In this document: piece after piece, positions 55,334 through 64,000 of the stretch | How the letters are laid out: each line of letters begins with the position of its first letter | Numbering within the stretch: position 1 is the stretch's first letter | Assembly (NCBI RefSeq): GCF_900176645.1 | Contig: NZ_FXAN01000038.1 | Location: forward strand, 1 to 64,000 | Direction of reading: 5' to 3' | DNA length: 64,000 nt | Source of the DNA: Burkholderia singularis | Lineage (GTDB): Bacteria > Pseudomonadota > Gammaproteobacteria > Burkholderiales > Burkholderiaceae | The notes under the pieces: generated by a model | What the model was told of the DNA's origin: nothing | What the model saw: only the letters and a program-made list of their open reading frames with translations | Database searches by the model: none | Position numbers and translations under genes: made by a program

Positions 55334-57754
55334 TTACGCTGCCTTTGTCTGCACAGTTGCTTTTGTCTTGGCGGGTGCGGCGCCGCCATTTGCTCCGCCC
55401 CCGGCGCCCGTCGCGTCATCGGCGAGCTGCAGGAACAGAATCGAGACCTGCGCACCTTCCACGACGTCGCCATGCATCCGGTTGCGCAGATCGATCCGCG
55501 CACCGTGCTCGTCGACGATCTTCTTCACCGTCGCGAGACCGAGTCCCGTACCCTTCGCTTTTGTCGTCACGTAGGGCTCGAATGCGCGCGTCAGGATGCG
55601 TGCCGGAAAACCCGGACCATTGTCGGAGACAGTCAGCCGTACCGCGACGCGCGCTTTGCCGTTTGCGTCGGGATCGCCATATTCTACTGTCTTGGTTTCG
55701 AGCAACACACGAGGATGCTCGACATCCGCGACTGAATCCTGCGCGTTCTGCAGCAGGTTGTGAATCACTTGCCGCAATTGCGTCGCGTCGCCGCGAATCA
55801 CCGGCAGCGCCGCCTGCTCGACGACGATCATGCTCTTGCCCTCGCCGACACCGTACAGCGTCGACACTTCGCTCACCAGATCATTTAATTGGAGATTGGC
55901 GAGCATCGCGGGCGGCGTGCGCGCATATTCGCGGAAATCGTCGACCATCCGTTTCATCGCGGCGACCTGGTTGACGATCGTGGTCGCGCCGCGTTTGAGC
56001 ACTTCGGCATCGGGCGGCGCGAGCTTGTCGGACAACTTCATCTGCAGGCGCTCGGCCGATAGCTGGATCGGCGTGAGCGGATTCTTGATCTCGTGCGCGA
56101 GCCGCCGCGCGACCTCGCCCCATGCAACCGAGCGCTGCGCGGAGATCACGTCGGAGATGTCGTCGAACACGACGACGTAGCCGGATGTTTGCGGATCGTC
56201 CGCGACGCCCGCCACGCTCGCCGTCGACACGAGCCGCGTGCCGCGCACGAGCAGCGTGAGCGGATCGGCTTCGCCCGGCACGTCGACGGCGAACTGCTGC
56301 TGCCAGTGGCCGCGATCGTCGCCGCCGCCCTGGCCCGCCGCCTCGCGATCGGCAAACGCCTTGCGCACCATCGCGCCGAATTCCGCGACAACGCCGATCT
56401 GATCGAGCGTCGTGCCGATCAGCGAATTGAACGGCTGCCGGAAGATACGCTCGGCGCCGCGGTTGGCGGTCGTCAGACGAAATTGCCGGTCGAGCACGAA
56501 CACGCCTGCCGTCAGGTTCGCGAGAATGCTTTCGAGATAGGTCTTCGAATGCTCGAGCGCGACCCGGTTCTTCTCGACCGCGAGCCGCGCCTCCGAAAGC
56601 TGGCGCGTCATCGCGTTGAACGATTGCGTGAGAAAGCCAAGCTCGTCGCGCGTCTTGATCTCGCGCTTGGGCGTATAGTCGCCCTCCGCGACCTCCTTCG
56701 TACCCTGCGCGAGCAGGAACAACGGCCGCGCGAGCTGATTGCCGAGCGCGAGCGCGATCATCATCGCGATGAACGTCGCGAGGAAAAGCGCGAGCGTCAG
56801 CGTGCCGATGTACATCTTGCGCAAGCCGCTTCTGCCGAGCGACTTCTCCTGATATTCGCGATATGCGCGCTGCACGGCGTCGGCGTTGCGCGCGAGCACC
56901 GGCGACACCGGCTGCGTGAGCTGAAGATAGCGCTCGCCGGGCTGCAGCAGCGCCATCGACGAATCGGGAATCCGCTGAACGACGCGCAGCCTGAGCGCGC
57001 CCTTCGAGCCGTGCGCATGCGGATCGCCGTCCACCTCACCCTCGATGACCGCATAGCCGCCGTGCTCGCGCGCCTGGCTCAGCATCAGCGGCGTCGGCAT
57101 GTCGTCCGGAATCAGCGTCGCGAAATTGCCCGACGCCTGCGCGACGATATGCACATCGGGCGACGCGCCCGTGCTGCGGCCCGGCTCGAGGATCGTGGCA
57201 TCCTGCACGCCGAACTGGTCGCGCAGGCGCAACAGCGTCAACGTCGTGCCGTTCGTGTGCGTGTCGGCGCTCACGAGCTGCTCGGCCATCAGCTTCGCTT
57301 TCGTCTGCAGATCCGCAAGCGACGTATCGAGCATCCCGCGGCCGAGGTTCAGGCCGGCGGTAAGCGCCGTCTCGACGTTGACGTCGAACCACGACTCGAT
57401 GCTGCGCGACACGAACTGATACGACACGATATAAATGATCCCGCCCGGCACGACACCGACGAGCGCGAAGAACACTGCGAGCTTCGCGAGCAGCCGCGTG
57501 CCGAACTTGCCCTTGCGCAGCCGCACGACGATCATCCCCACGAGCCCGAGCACGACGAGCAGGAATACCAGCGCGACGATGATGTTCGCGGAATAGAGCC
57601 ACGAGTAGTAGCGATCGAAAAACTCGGTGTTCGCGCTCGCCGCCGCAAGCAGCACGAGCAGCAGCAACGCCGTGATCGCGACGGTCGACACGATCACGCG
57701 CACCAGAAGGCTCTTGCCGCTCGCTGCGCGGCGCACCCGTACTTTATTTAGCAC
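55334..57754 (-). CDS. ntrY: NtrY-like sensor histidine kinase
   Basis: An 806-residue membrane kinase. Several N-terminal helices (residues about 18-115), a large periplasmic or extracytoplasmic part, another helix near 330, then HAMP (LFLLAQGTKEVAEGDYTPK), PAS, and the kinase core with His in RRLAHEIKNPLTPIQLSAERL. ATP boxes are NLLQNAQDSV, DNGPGFP and GTGLGLATVKKI. The domain order is that of NtrY. The start overlaps the DUF4390 stop by 11 bases. With ntrX it probably responds to nitrogen or redox state. Confidence 0.9.
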   Translation of the reverse strand: MLNKVRVRRAASGKSLLVRVIVSTVAITALLLLVLLAAASANTEFFDRYYSWLYSANIIVALVFLLVVLGLVGMIVVRLRKGKFGTRLLAKLAVFFALVGVVPGGIIYIVSYQFVSRSIESWFDVNVETALTAGLNLGRGMLDTSLADLQTKAKLMAEQLVSADTHTNGTTLTLLRLRDQFGVQDATILEPGRSTGASPDVHIVAQASGNFATLIPDDMPTPLMLSQAREHGGYAVIEGEVDGDPHAHGSKGALRLRVVQRIPDSSMALLQPGERYLQLTQPVSPVLARNADAVQRAYREYQEKSLGRSGLRKMYIGTLTLALFLATFIAMMIALALGNQLARPLFLLAQGTKEVAEGDYTPKREIKTRDELGFLTQSFNAMTRQLSEARLAVEKNRVALEHSKTYLESILANLTAGVFVLDRQFRLTTANRGAERIFRQPFNSLIGTTLDQIGVVAEFGAMVRKAFADREAAGQGGGDDRGHWQQQFAVDVPGEADPLTLLVRGTRLVSTASVAGVADDPQTSGYVVVFDDISDVISAQRSVAWGEVARRLAHEIKNPLTPIQLSAERLQMKLSDKLAPPDAEVLKRGATTIVNQVAAMKRMVDDFREYARTPPAMLANLQLNDLVSEVSTLYGVGEGKSMIVVEQAALPVIRGDATQLRQVIHNLLQNAQDSVADVEHPRVLLETKTVEYGDPDANGKARVAVRLTVSDNGPGFPARILTRAFEPYVTTKAKGTGLGLATVKKIVDEHGARIDLRNRMHGDVVEGAQVSILFLQLADDATGAGGGANGGAAPAKTKATVQTKAA

Positions 57755-58337
57755 GTTCGGCCACCGTAAAGGTAAAGCGCTTCCAGTCGGAGGCGAGATT
57801 CCAATCGCGGTTGTTCACCGCGTCCACCTGAAACGGTTTCGGCATCAGCGCGGTATCGAGCTGCATGCGCACCGATGCGGTATAGGTTTCGCCCGGACTC
57901 ACCTGGCTCTTGTCGATCACGTGCCATGACGTGACATGCTTGACGATCGCGAGCGCCTCCTTCAACGTCGTGAAGCCGACGAGCTGCAGGCCGCCCGTGG
58001 ACACGCGGTAGTCGCGCGTGAGCGGCTGGTACGACAGCCGGATCGTCTTCGATACCGAAACCGGCTGCTCGTCGAACCAATACCAGCGCGCACGGCTCAG
58101 CTCGAAATCGGTCGTGAAATAGAGCGGAACGCCCTTGTTGACCGCATCCTCAAGGCTGCTGTTCAGCTCGAAATCGAACTTCGCGTCGAGACTCCAGCCG
58201 CTGCCGTCGGACTGCAGCGACGCGCGTTGCACAGCGATCGTATCGGCATGCGCGACCGGAACGGCAGCAAGGCACAGCGTCAACGCGACCCAAAGCACGG
58301 CCGCGAGCCGAAGTGGAAAGAAGCGTTTGATCGTCAC
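57744..58337 (-). CDS. DUF4390 domain protein, exported
   Basis: A 197-residue protein with an N-terminal signal peptide (MTIKRFFPLRLAAVLW then a hydrophobic core ending AHA), matching DUF4390, found between rsmB and ntrY in betaproteobacteria. The mature part is beta-rich (FDFELNSSLEDAVNKGVPLYF, RLSYQPLTRDYRVS). Function unknown; the position suggests an accessory of NtrY sensing (inference). The start GTG at 58337 overlaps the rsmB stop (GTGA). Confidence 0.88.
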   Translation of the reverse strand: MTIKRFFPLRLAAVLWVALTLCLAAVPVAHADTIAVQRASLQSDGSGWSLDAKFDFELNSSLEDAVNKGVPLYFTTDFELSRARWYWFDEQPVSVSKTIRLSYQPLTRDYRVSTGGLQLVGFTTLKEALAIVKHVTSWHVIDKSQVSPGETYTASVRMQLDTALMPKPFQVDAVNNRDWNLASDWKRFTFTVAERAK

Positions 58338-59764
58338 CGTTTCTGAAAGCGCGCGTAGAAAAATCCGTCGTGATCGATAGGCCGGCGCAAGCCGTCCGGC
58401 TCATCGACCGGCGCCACGCCTGACGTGCTCCGCGGCAGCAACTGCCCGGGCGCGTCCAATCGTACCGCATCTTGATAGGCGTCTCCAAACCAGCGCGCCT
58501 GCCACTCGCCTTCCTCCGGAAAGATCGAGCACGTAACGTAGAGCAGTTCGCCGCCCGGCTTCAACAGCGGCCAGAGCGCGCTGAGAATGCGGCGCTGTTC
58601 GGCGACGAGCGCCGCAATATCGGCCGCACGGCGCAACCAGCGAATATCGGGATGACGGCGCACGATGCCGGACGCGGAGCACGGCACGTCCGCGAGAATG
58701 CGATCGAACGCACGGCCGTCGTGCCATTGCGCGGGCTCGCCCGCGTCACCGATGCGCACGTCGCACCCACTGCGGCCGGCGGGCAGCGAAAGCCGCGCGA
58801 GATTCTCGCCGATGCGCTGCGCGCGCTGCGGATCGCTTTCGAGCGCGACGACTTCGACGTCGGCCAACTCGAGGATATGGCCCGTCTTGCCGCCGGGCGC
58901 CGCGCATGCGTCGAGCACGCGCATGCCGTCGCGCGCGCCGAGCCATTGAGCCGCGAACTGCGCGCCCGCATCCTGCACCGAAACAGCCCCTTGCGCGAAA
59001 CCGGGAATCCGCTCGACCGGCAGCGGCGACGCGAGCCGCACCGCATGGCGGCCAATTTGCTCGGCGTCGATCTGCTCAATACGCAGTTTTTCGAGATAAT
59101 CGCCGGCCGTCATGCGACGTGCGTTCACACGCAGCGTCAGCGGCCCCGGCGCGTCGCCCGCTGCGAGCACGCGCTCCCAGGCGTCGGGCCACGCGCGCGT
59201 CACCGCGTCGATCCACCATGCGTCGTAATTCCACCGCGCGCGCCGATCGGCTTGCACGCGCTCCAGCCAAACCGTCCGCTCGCGCAAGAAACGGCGCAGC
59301 ACCGCGTTGACGAGCCCTTTCGCAAACGCAAACTCGCGGCGCGCGCCGCTCGCGCTCACCGCTTGATCGACCACGGTGAAGGGCGCATACGGCGCATGCG
59401 CTTCATCGTCGACGAGCAGCGCGAACGCGCAGACGAGAAGTGCCTGCACGTGCGCGGGCGGCGGCTTCGCGACGAATTGCGCGATCAGCCATTCCGCCGT
59501 GCCGCGCCGGCGCATCGCGCGATACGCGATATCCTGGATCGCGCCGCGCGAAGCCGTCTGCACGCCGGCGGTCAACTCTGCGTGGACTGCCGAAAGCGCG
59601 GCGGGCAACGCCACACCGCGCGCGACTGCGTCGACTGCCTGGGCGGCGCCATCGAGCGCGAAACCGAGCGAATCGGCACTGAGATGCAACGCCGACAGGC
59701 GCGGCGCGCGCGAACGCGCGGGCGCATCGGATGTGCGGGATCGGGGACGACGAATCTGGGTCAT
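58334..59764 (-). CDS. rsmB: 16S rRNA m5C967 methyltransferase RsmB
   Basis: A 476-residue RNA cytosine methyltransferase. The N-terminal NusB-like domain covers residues about 30-180. The catalytic half carries SAM-binding DACAAPGGKT, DVPCSASG with the Cys that releases product, and YVTCSIFPEEG with the nucleophile. The first 25 residues are Arg/Ser-rich. ATG at 59764. It is part of the def-fmt-lysE-htpX-rsmB run and overlaps the DUF4390 start. Confidence 0.95.
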   Translation of the reverse strand: MTQIRRPRSRTSDAPARSRAPRLSALHLSADSLGFALDGAAQAVDAVARGVALPAALSAVHAELTAGVQTASRGAIQDIAYRAMRRRGTAEWLIAQFVAKPPPAHVQALLVCAFALLVDDEAHAPYAPFTVVDQAVSASGARREFAFAKGLVNAVLRRFLRERTVWLERVQADRRARWNYDAWWIDAVTRAWPDAWERVLAAGDAPGPLTLRVNARRMTAGDYLEKLRIEQIDAEQIGRHAVRLASPLPVERIPGFAQGAVSVQDAGAQFAAQWLGARDGMRVLDACAAPGGKTGHILELADVEVVALESDPQRAQRIGENLARLSLPAGRSGCDVRIGDAGEPAQWHDGRAFDRILADVPCSASGIVRRHPDIRWLRRAADIAALVAEQRRILSALWPLLKPGGELLYVTCSIFPEEGEWQARWFGDAYQDAVRLDAPGQLLPRSTSGVAPVDEPDGLRRPIDHDGFFYARFQKR

Positions 59765-60088
59765 TGGAACTCAGTGCGCGCGGTGCGGGATACGAACTCG
59801 CGCCGAGCGAAGATAGGAAGGGATCAAGAGCCGGCTGGCGGCCCAAGCGAAGGGGGATATTGTAGCGAGATTGCCGAGTGACTCATTCAGCCCGACGGCC
59901 CACGACACGCTCACTCGCGGGCCGGCCCGAAACGATGCATCGTGCGACAGGATTCGAATGCGCGCTGGATTCCGTCATCCGGCAATCGGGCGCCATTAGA
60001 AATGGTGCAGCGCTGGTACTCTAACGTCGTCATTGCTCGACCGGCCAGCCGGCATCGACGGCGCCACACTCGCCGCCTGCGCCGTCTG
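59765..60088. other. Intergenic region, 324 bases, between htpX and rsmB
   Basis: Same-strand gap (both genes minus). It is long enough for an rsmB promoter; TATTGTAG-type AT-rich sequence occurs near 59855-59865. No gene, hairpin with T-run or repeat is recognised. Confidence 0.3.
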
Positions 60089-60946
60089 TCAGTCGAAGCG
60101 CCCCGTGCGCGCCATTTCCATCAAGCGGGCAATCCGCTCCTCGGTGGCCGGGTGCGTCGAGAACAGATTCTGCAAACCGCCTCCCGACAGCGGATTCATG
60201 ATCATCATCTGCGCAGTGGCCGGATGCTGTTCGGCCGCCGGAAACGGGATGCCGGACGCATAGCGATGAATTTTGTCGAGCGCCGATGCGAGCGCCTGCG
60301 GATCGCCCGAGATTTGCGCACCACCCCGATCGGCCTCGAACTCGCGCGCCCGTGAAATCGCCATCTGGATCAGCGCACCTGCGATCGGCGCGAGCAGCGC
60401 GACCGCGATGCCCGCGATCGGATTCGCAGGACGGCCGTTCTCGTCGCGCCCGCCGAAGAACATCGCGAAATTCGCGAGCGCGGAAATCGCACCTGCCATC
60501 GTCGCGGAAATCGTCGAGATCAGGATGTCGCGATGCTTGACATGCGCAAGCTCATGGGCCATCACCCCGCGCATCTCGCGCTCGGACAACGCACGCAGAA
60601 TACCCGTCGTCGCGGCGACCGCCGCGTGCTCAGGGTTGCGGCCGGTGGCGAACGCATTCGGCTGATCCTCGTCGATCAGATAGACGCGCGGCATTGGCAG
60701 GTTCGCGCGCGTCGCCAGCTCACGCACCATCCGGTAGAACTGCGGCGCCGTTGTTTCGTCGACTTCCCGCGCGTTGTACATGCGCAGAACCATCTTGTCC
60801 GAGAACCAGTACGAAAAGAAATTCATGCCGAGCGCGAGCAGCAATGCGATCGTCATGCCGCGCGATCCGCCGATCATGCCGCCGATTACGATGAAAAGGG
60901 CCGTGATCGCGGCCATCAGCATCGCCGTTTTGACCCAATTAAACAT
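60089..60946 (-). CDS. htpX: Membrane protease HtpX
   Basis: A 285-residue zinc metalloprotease of the inner membrane that degrades misfolded membrane proteins. Two N-terminal helices (residues about 8-48), HELAH at 131-135 and the third ligand Glu in [17 protein letters not shown] lies eight bases before the ATG at 60946, better than the GTG at 60955. Follows lysE on the same strand. Confidence 0.96.
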   Translation of the reverse strand: MFNWVKTAMLMAAITALFIVIGGMIGGSRGMTIALLLALGMNFFSYWFSDKMVLRMYNAREVDETTAPQFYRMVRELATRANLPMPRVYLIDEDQPNAFATGRNPEHAAVAATTGILRALSEREMRGVMAHELAHVKHRDILISTISATMAGAISALANFAMFFGGRDENGRPANPIAGIAVALLAPIAGALIQMAISRAREFEADRGGAQISGDPQALASALDKIHRYASGIPFPAAEQHPATAQMMIMNPLSGGGLQNLFSTHPATEERIARLMEMARTGRFD

Positions 60947-61054
60947 ATTTCCCACTCCTTATCCGTCTGCCGGGATATCGCCGCGCCGATACCGGCAACA
61001 GCGCTCGATTGTAAGCGATCTGTTAGATAAGAACTCGTCGAGAAAATTCAACCC

Positions 61055-61693
61055 TCAGCGCTGCGACGCCGCAAGCCTCACGCCAAGACCGATGAACGCA
61101 CTGCCGATGCCCCGATCGAGCCATTTCTTCACGCGCGGCTTGCCCGCGAAGCGCTGCGTGACGCCGGCCGCCACCCAGACGACGATGCACGACCACATCG
61201 TGCCCATCACGACGAACACCGCGCCCAGCGTCAAGAACGCCAGCACCTTATGGTCGCTGTCGGCCGCGACGAATTGCGGAAAGAACGACACGAAAAAGAG
61301 CACTACTTTCGGATTCAGCACGTTCGTCAGGAAGCCTTGCATGAAAAGCTGGCGCAACGATTTATCAGTGTCCGGCCACGCAGCGCCTTCAGTGGCCTGC
61401 GGCTCGTGCTTCGCGAAGATGAGACGCACACCCAGATAGACGAGATAAGCCGCGCCCACGATCTTGATGACGGTAAACGCGGTGGCCGATGCGGCCAACA
61501 CAGCTGTCAGGCCGAATGCGCACGCCAGCGCGTGGACGCAGCAGCCCGCCGAGATGCCCAGCGCGGACACGAGGCCCGCGCCGCGCCCCTGCGCGATGCT
61601 GCGGCCGACGACGTAGGCGGTGTCAGGTCCCGGCGTGATATTCAATAAAAAAACTGCCGCAACGAACAAGCCGAAATGAGTAATGCCGAACAT
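61055..61693 (-). CDS. LysE-family amino-acid exporter
   Basis: A 212-residue inner-membrane protein with about six helices, beginning MFGITHFGLFVAAVFLLNIT and the family motif TPGPDTAYVVGRSIAQGRGAGL. The NVLNPKVVLFFVSFFPQF block is typical of RhtB/LysE exporters. The substrate (homoserine, threonine, lysine or other) is not evident. It lies between fmt and htpX on the minus strand. Confidence 0.9.
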   Translation of the reverse strand: MFGITHFGLFVAAVFLLNITPGPDTAYVVGRSIAQGRGAGLVSALGISAGCCVHALACAFGLTAVLAASATAFTVIKIVGAAYLVYLGVRLIFAKHEPQATEGAAWPDTDKSLRQLFMQGFLTNVLNPKVVLFFVSFFPQFVAADSDHKVLAFLTLGAVFVVMGTMWSCIVVWVAAGVTQRFAGKPRVKKWLDRGIGSAFIGLGVRLAASQR

Positions 61694-61817
61694 GCGCTTC
61701 CTCCCAACGGGTTAGCAGAGAAATTTTACGTGCACGTGCCGCGCATAGCGACCTGGCCGTTCAGCCGATTGCGCCGCGCGCACGATTGCGTTGAACTCGT
61801 ATCCGGCGGTGGCGCGG

Positions 61818-62801
61818 CTACGCAACGCCGGGAAGCTCGAAACGCTGTCCTGCCACCACGGGCGAGCCGGCGAGAAATTCGCGGGCAGGCAAGCGCTTGC
61901 CTCCGGGCTTCTGCAACTGCGTGACGCGCAGTGCCCCTTCGCCACAAGCGATCACGACACCGTCGGGACCGGCGTCGGCGATCGTGCCGGGCACCGCGTC
62001 GCCACGCGAGGCCACCGCGTCGGCGGCCCAAATTTTGAGCGCCACGCCATCGAGCATGCCCACGCCGCCCGGGAACGGGTCGAACGCCCGCACTTGGCGC
62101 GCGAGCGCCGCTGCCGGCTTGCGCCAGTCGAGCGCCGCCTCGTGTTTGGCGATCTTCTCGGCATACGTCACGCCCTCGGCGGGCTGCGGCGTCGACGCAA
62201 GCGAGCCGGCGCGCTCCAGCTCGGCAAGCGCATCGACAATAAGGCGCGCGCCGGCCGCGGCAAGCTTGTCGTGCAGCGTGGCCGTCGTATCGTCAGACAG
62301 GATCGCGACACGCGTGTCGTCAAGCATCGCGCCCGTATCGAGCCCGGCGTCCATTTGCATCAGCGTGACGCCCGTTTGCGCATCGCCCGCCTCGATTGCG
62401 CGATGAATCGGCGCGGCGCCGCGCCAGCGCGGCAGCAACGACGCATGAATATTGATGCAGCCGTGGCGCGGCAGATCGAGCACCTCCTGCGGCAACAACA
62501 AACCGTATGCGGCGACCACCATCACGTCGTGCGGCGTCGCGTGCAGCAGCTCGAGCGCGGCGGCGGCCTCGGCCGGATACTTGCCCGCGCGGCGCAGCGA
62601 AGCGGGCTGTGCAACGGCGATGCCGTGCTCGAGCGCGTAGCGCTTCACCGCGCTTGCCTGCAGCTTCATCCCGCGTCCAGCCGGGCGATCCGGCTGGGTA
62701 AACACGAGCGGCACCGGAAAACCGGCTTCATGGATCGCGGCAAGTGCCGCCGCGGCAAACTCCGGCGTACCGGCAAAAACGACCCGCAGTGAATGTGTCA
62801 T
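61818..62801 (-). CDS. fmt: Methionyl-tRNA formyltransferase
   Basis: Adds the formyl group to initiator Met-tRNA. 327 residues. It begins [16 protein letters not shown]; the formyl-THF site is [19 protein letters not shown], with Asn-His and the downstream Asp in [14 protein letters not shown]; the C-terminal OB-like domain follows. The start at 62801 is chosen for family agreement. It is 42 bases after def, the normal def-fmt pair. Confidence 0.97.
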   Translation of the reverse strand: MTHSLRVVFAGTPEFAAAALAAIHEAGFPVPLVFTQPDRPAGRGMKLQASAVKRYALEHGIAVAQPASLRRAGKYPAEAAAALELLHATPHDVMVVAAYGLLLPQEVLDLPRHGCINIHASLLPRWRGAAPIHRAIEAGDAQTGVTLMQMDAGLDTGAMLDDTRVAILSDDTTATLHDKLAAAGARLIVDALAELERAGSLASTPQPAEGVTYAEKIAKHEAALDWRKPAAALARQVRAFDPFPGGVGMLDGVALKIWAADAVASRGDAVPGTIADAGPDGVVIACGEGALRVTQLQKPGGKRLPAREFLAGSPVVAGQRFELPGVA

Positions 62802-62843
62802 GGCAAATGAATCGGGAAGCAGACAGTGCTGCGGCCGCACGCC

Positions 62844-63347
62844 TTACATCGCGCGCTCGAGTTTCTTCATCTTCGTCTTGATCCGGCTTTGCTTGAGCGG
62901 CGACAGATATTGAACGAATACACGCCCCATCAGGTGATCCATCTCGTGCTGCACGCACACCGCGAGGAGCCCTTCACAATCGATCTCGAACGTCTCGCCT
63001 TGTTCGTTCAGCGCGCGCACGCGCACGCGCTCGGGCCGCTCGACCTCGTCGTAGATGCCGGGCACCGACAAACAGCCCTCCTCATACACCTGCCTGCCGT
63101 CGCTCGACCAAACGATTTCCGGATTGATGAAGACGCGCAGCTCGTTCTTTTCCTCGGATACGTCGATCACGATCACGCGCTCGTGCACGTCGACCTGCGT
63201 TGCCGCCAAACCAATGCCGGGCGCGGCGTACATCGTCTCGGCCATGTCGGCGACGAGCTTGCGGATCCGGTCGTCGACCTTGTCGACCGGCTTGGCGACC
63301 TTGTGCAGCCGCTTGTCAGGGTAATGGAGGATGTTCAGCAAAGCCAT
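62844..63347 (-). CDS. def: Peptide deformylase
   Basis: Removes the N-formyl group from new proteins. 167 residues. The three motifs are all present: [16 protein letters not shown] with the metal Cys, and [11 protein letters not shown] with HExxH. The ATG at 63347 ([14 protein letters not shown]) matches the family. First gene of the minus-strand block; it diverges from dprA over 240 bases. Confidence 0.97.
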   Translation of the reverse strand: MALLNILHYPDKRLHKVAKPVDKVDDRIRKLVADMAETMYAAPGIGLAATQVDVHERVIVIDVSEEKNELRVFINPEIVWSSDGRQVYEEGCLSVPGIYDEVERPERVRVRALNEQGETFEIDCEGLLAVCVQHEMDHLMGRVFVQYLSPLKQSRIKTKMKKLERAM

Positions 63348-63587
63348 GATGTTCAGGTTTCGGAGGAACGAGCGATCTGCCTGCGTTAGCCGTCCGGCAG
63401 ACTGCCGCGACGCACTCGCCGACGTCAAGATGGAGCCGACGCCGCAATATGGCCCGTGCGTCGAGACGGCCGGCACAGCGCCGTGATTCCGCGCGCACGG
63501 CACTTCGTTCTTCGTTTTATTTCGGATGATGAAAATTTTATCACGGCATTACACGTGTCGCAGACCACGCATCTCGAGGACCGGCTC

Positions 63588-64000
63588 ATGCCGCCGCTGA
63601 TGCCCACGCGCACCGAACTCGCCGCGTGGGTACGGTTCGCGGCGTTATCCGGCGTGCCTTCGGCGGCACGCGCGGCGCTCATCGACGCATTTGCATCGCC
63701 GGCGGCGCTTTTCGACGCGTCCCATGCGGAGTTGGCGGCACTCGTCGGCGAAGCGGTGGCGCGCGCCGTGCTCATGCCGCCCGCCGACGATCTTGCACGC
63801 CGCGTCGACCTAACGCTCGCCTGGCTCAACGAACCAGGCAACGCGCTCGTCACCCAGCGCGACCCGGCCTATCCCGGCACGTTCGCGGCGCTACATGATC
63901 CCCCGCCGCTCCTATATATAAAAGGGCGGATCGAGTTGCTCCATGCGCGCTCGGTCGCAATCGTCGGCAGCCGGATTGCGACGCCGCAGGGGCTTGCTGA
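63588..64000 (+). CDS. dprA: DNA processing protein DprA (3' end missing)
   Basis: Loads RecA on incoming single-stranded DNA during transformation. 137 residues are visible before the window ends, so it is partial. The N-terminal SAM-like part (TELAAWVRFAALSGVP) is followed by YPGTFAALHDPPPLLYIKGRI and the first strand of the Rossmann fold, SVAIVGSRIATPQG, the DprA signature. GAGGA lies seven bases before the ATG at 63588; an in-frame GTG at 63555 is also possible. The def-dprA divergence is typical of betaproteobacteria. Confidence 0.93.
   Translation, partial: MPPLMPTRTELAAWVRFAALSGVPSAARAALIDAFASPAALFDASHAELAALVGEAVARAVLMPPADDLARRVDLTLAWLNEPGNALVTQRDPAYPGTFAALHDPPPLLYIKGRIELLHARSVAIVGSRIATPQGLA

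Overview
This is a 64-kb stretch of GC-rich (about two thirds G+C by eye) bacterial chromosome. Gene order, protein sequences and codon use point to a betaproteobacterium of the genus Burkholderia in the broad sense. Layout and small lineage-type genes resemble the B. pseudomallei/thailandensis group, but I cannot settle the species without a search. The window is core chromosome: I see no prophage, insertion sequence, CRISPR array, rRNA operon or plasmid gene.

Layout. 1-3.6 kb: end of a flagellar export cluster (fliI partial, fliJ, fliK). 3.7-8.7 kb: a divergent oxidation module (GMC oxidoreductase; AidB-like acyl-CoA dehydrogenase plus aldehyde dehydrogenase). 8.9-16.7 kb: scattered single genes (SrkA kinase, MFS and DMT transporters, aldo/keto reductase, phytanoyl-CoA dioxygenase family, several very small proteins). 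16.9-23.3 kb: metK with a structured leader, then lpxL-like, dapF, DUF484, xerC and an RlmI-type methyltransferase. 23.4-27.5 kb: COG0523 metallochaperone, a DksA lacking the zinc cysteines, hslVU. 27.8-30.1 kb: CWC/regB/regA redox two-component operon. 30.4-32.8 kb: argB, HAD nucleotidase, slmA. 33.0-37.3 kb: riboswitch, metX, metW, ampG, M48 protease. 37.4-41.7 kb: araC/alcohol dehydrogenase pair, xthA, ppk2. 41.8-45.2 kb: gatCAB. 45.5-52.0 kb: the rod-shape cluster mreBCD-mrdA-rodA. 52.2-54.2 kb: queCED. 54.5 kb: tRNA-Phe. 54.6-63.3 kb: def-fmt-lysE-htpX-rsmB-DUF4390-ntrY-ntrX, all on the minus strand. 63.6 kb to the end: dprA (partial), diverging from def.

The main find is a pair of RNA leaders. 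Upstream of metX (about 33013-33102, plus strand) and upstream of metK (about 18178-18265, minus strand) lie sequences with the core of the SAM-II riboswitch: a P1 helix, a GAUUU-like L1 loop ending in UUGC, the GCUAAA motif, and pseudoknot pairing between L1 and bases after GCUAAA. In both, an extra hairpin is inserted between P1 and the GCUAAA segment, so they look like long-loop SAM-II variants. They would put the first committed methionine step (MetX) and SAM synthesis (MetK) under direct SAM control. The identification is from reading and hand pairing only and needs a covariance-model search.

Other points of note: a zinc-ligand-less DksA beside a His-rich COG0523 GTPase; an RlmI-type enzyme with a roughly 50-residue low-complexity insert; a gatA whose 3' end is extended by intergenic-looking sequence; Ala/Pro-rich tails on both MreC and PBP2; and a 13-bp tandem repeat after the M48 protease gene.
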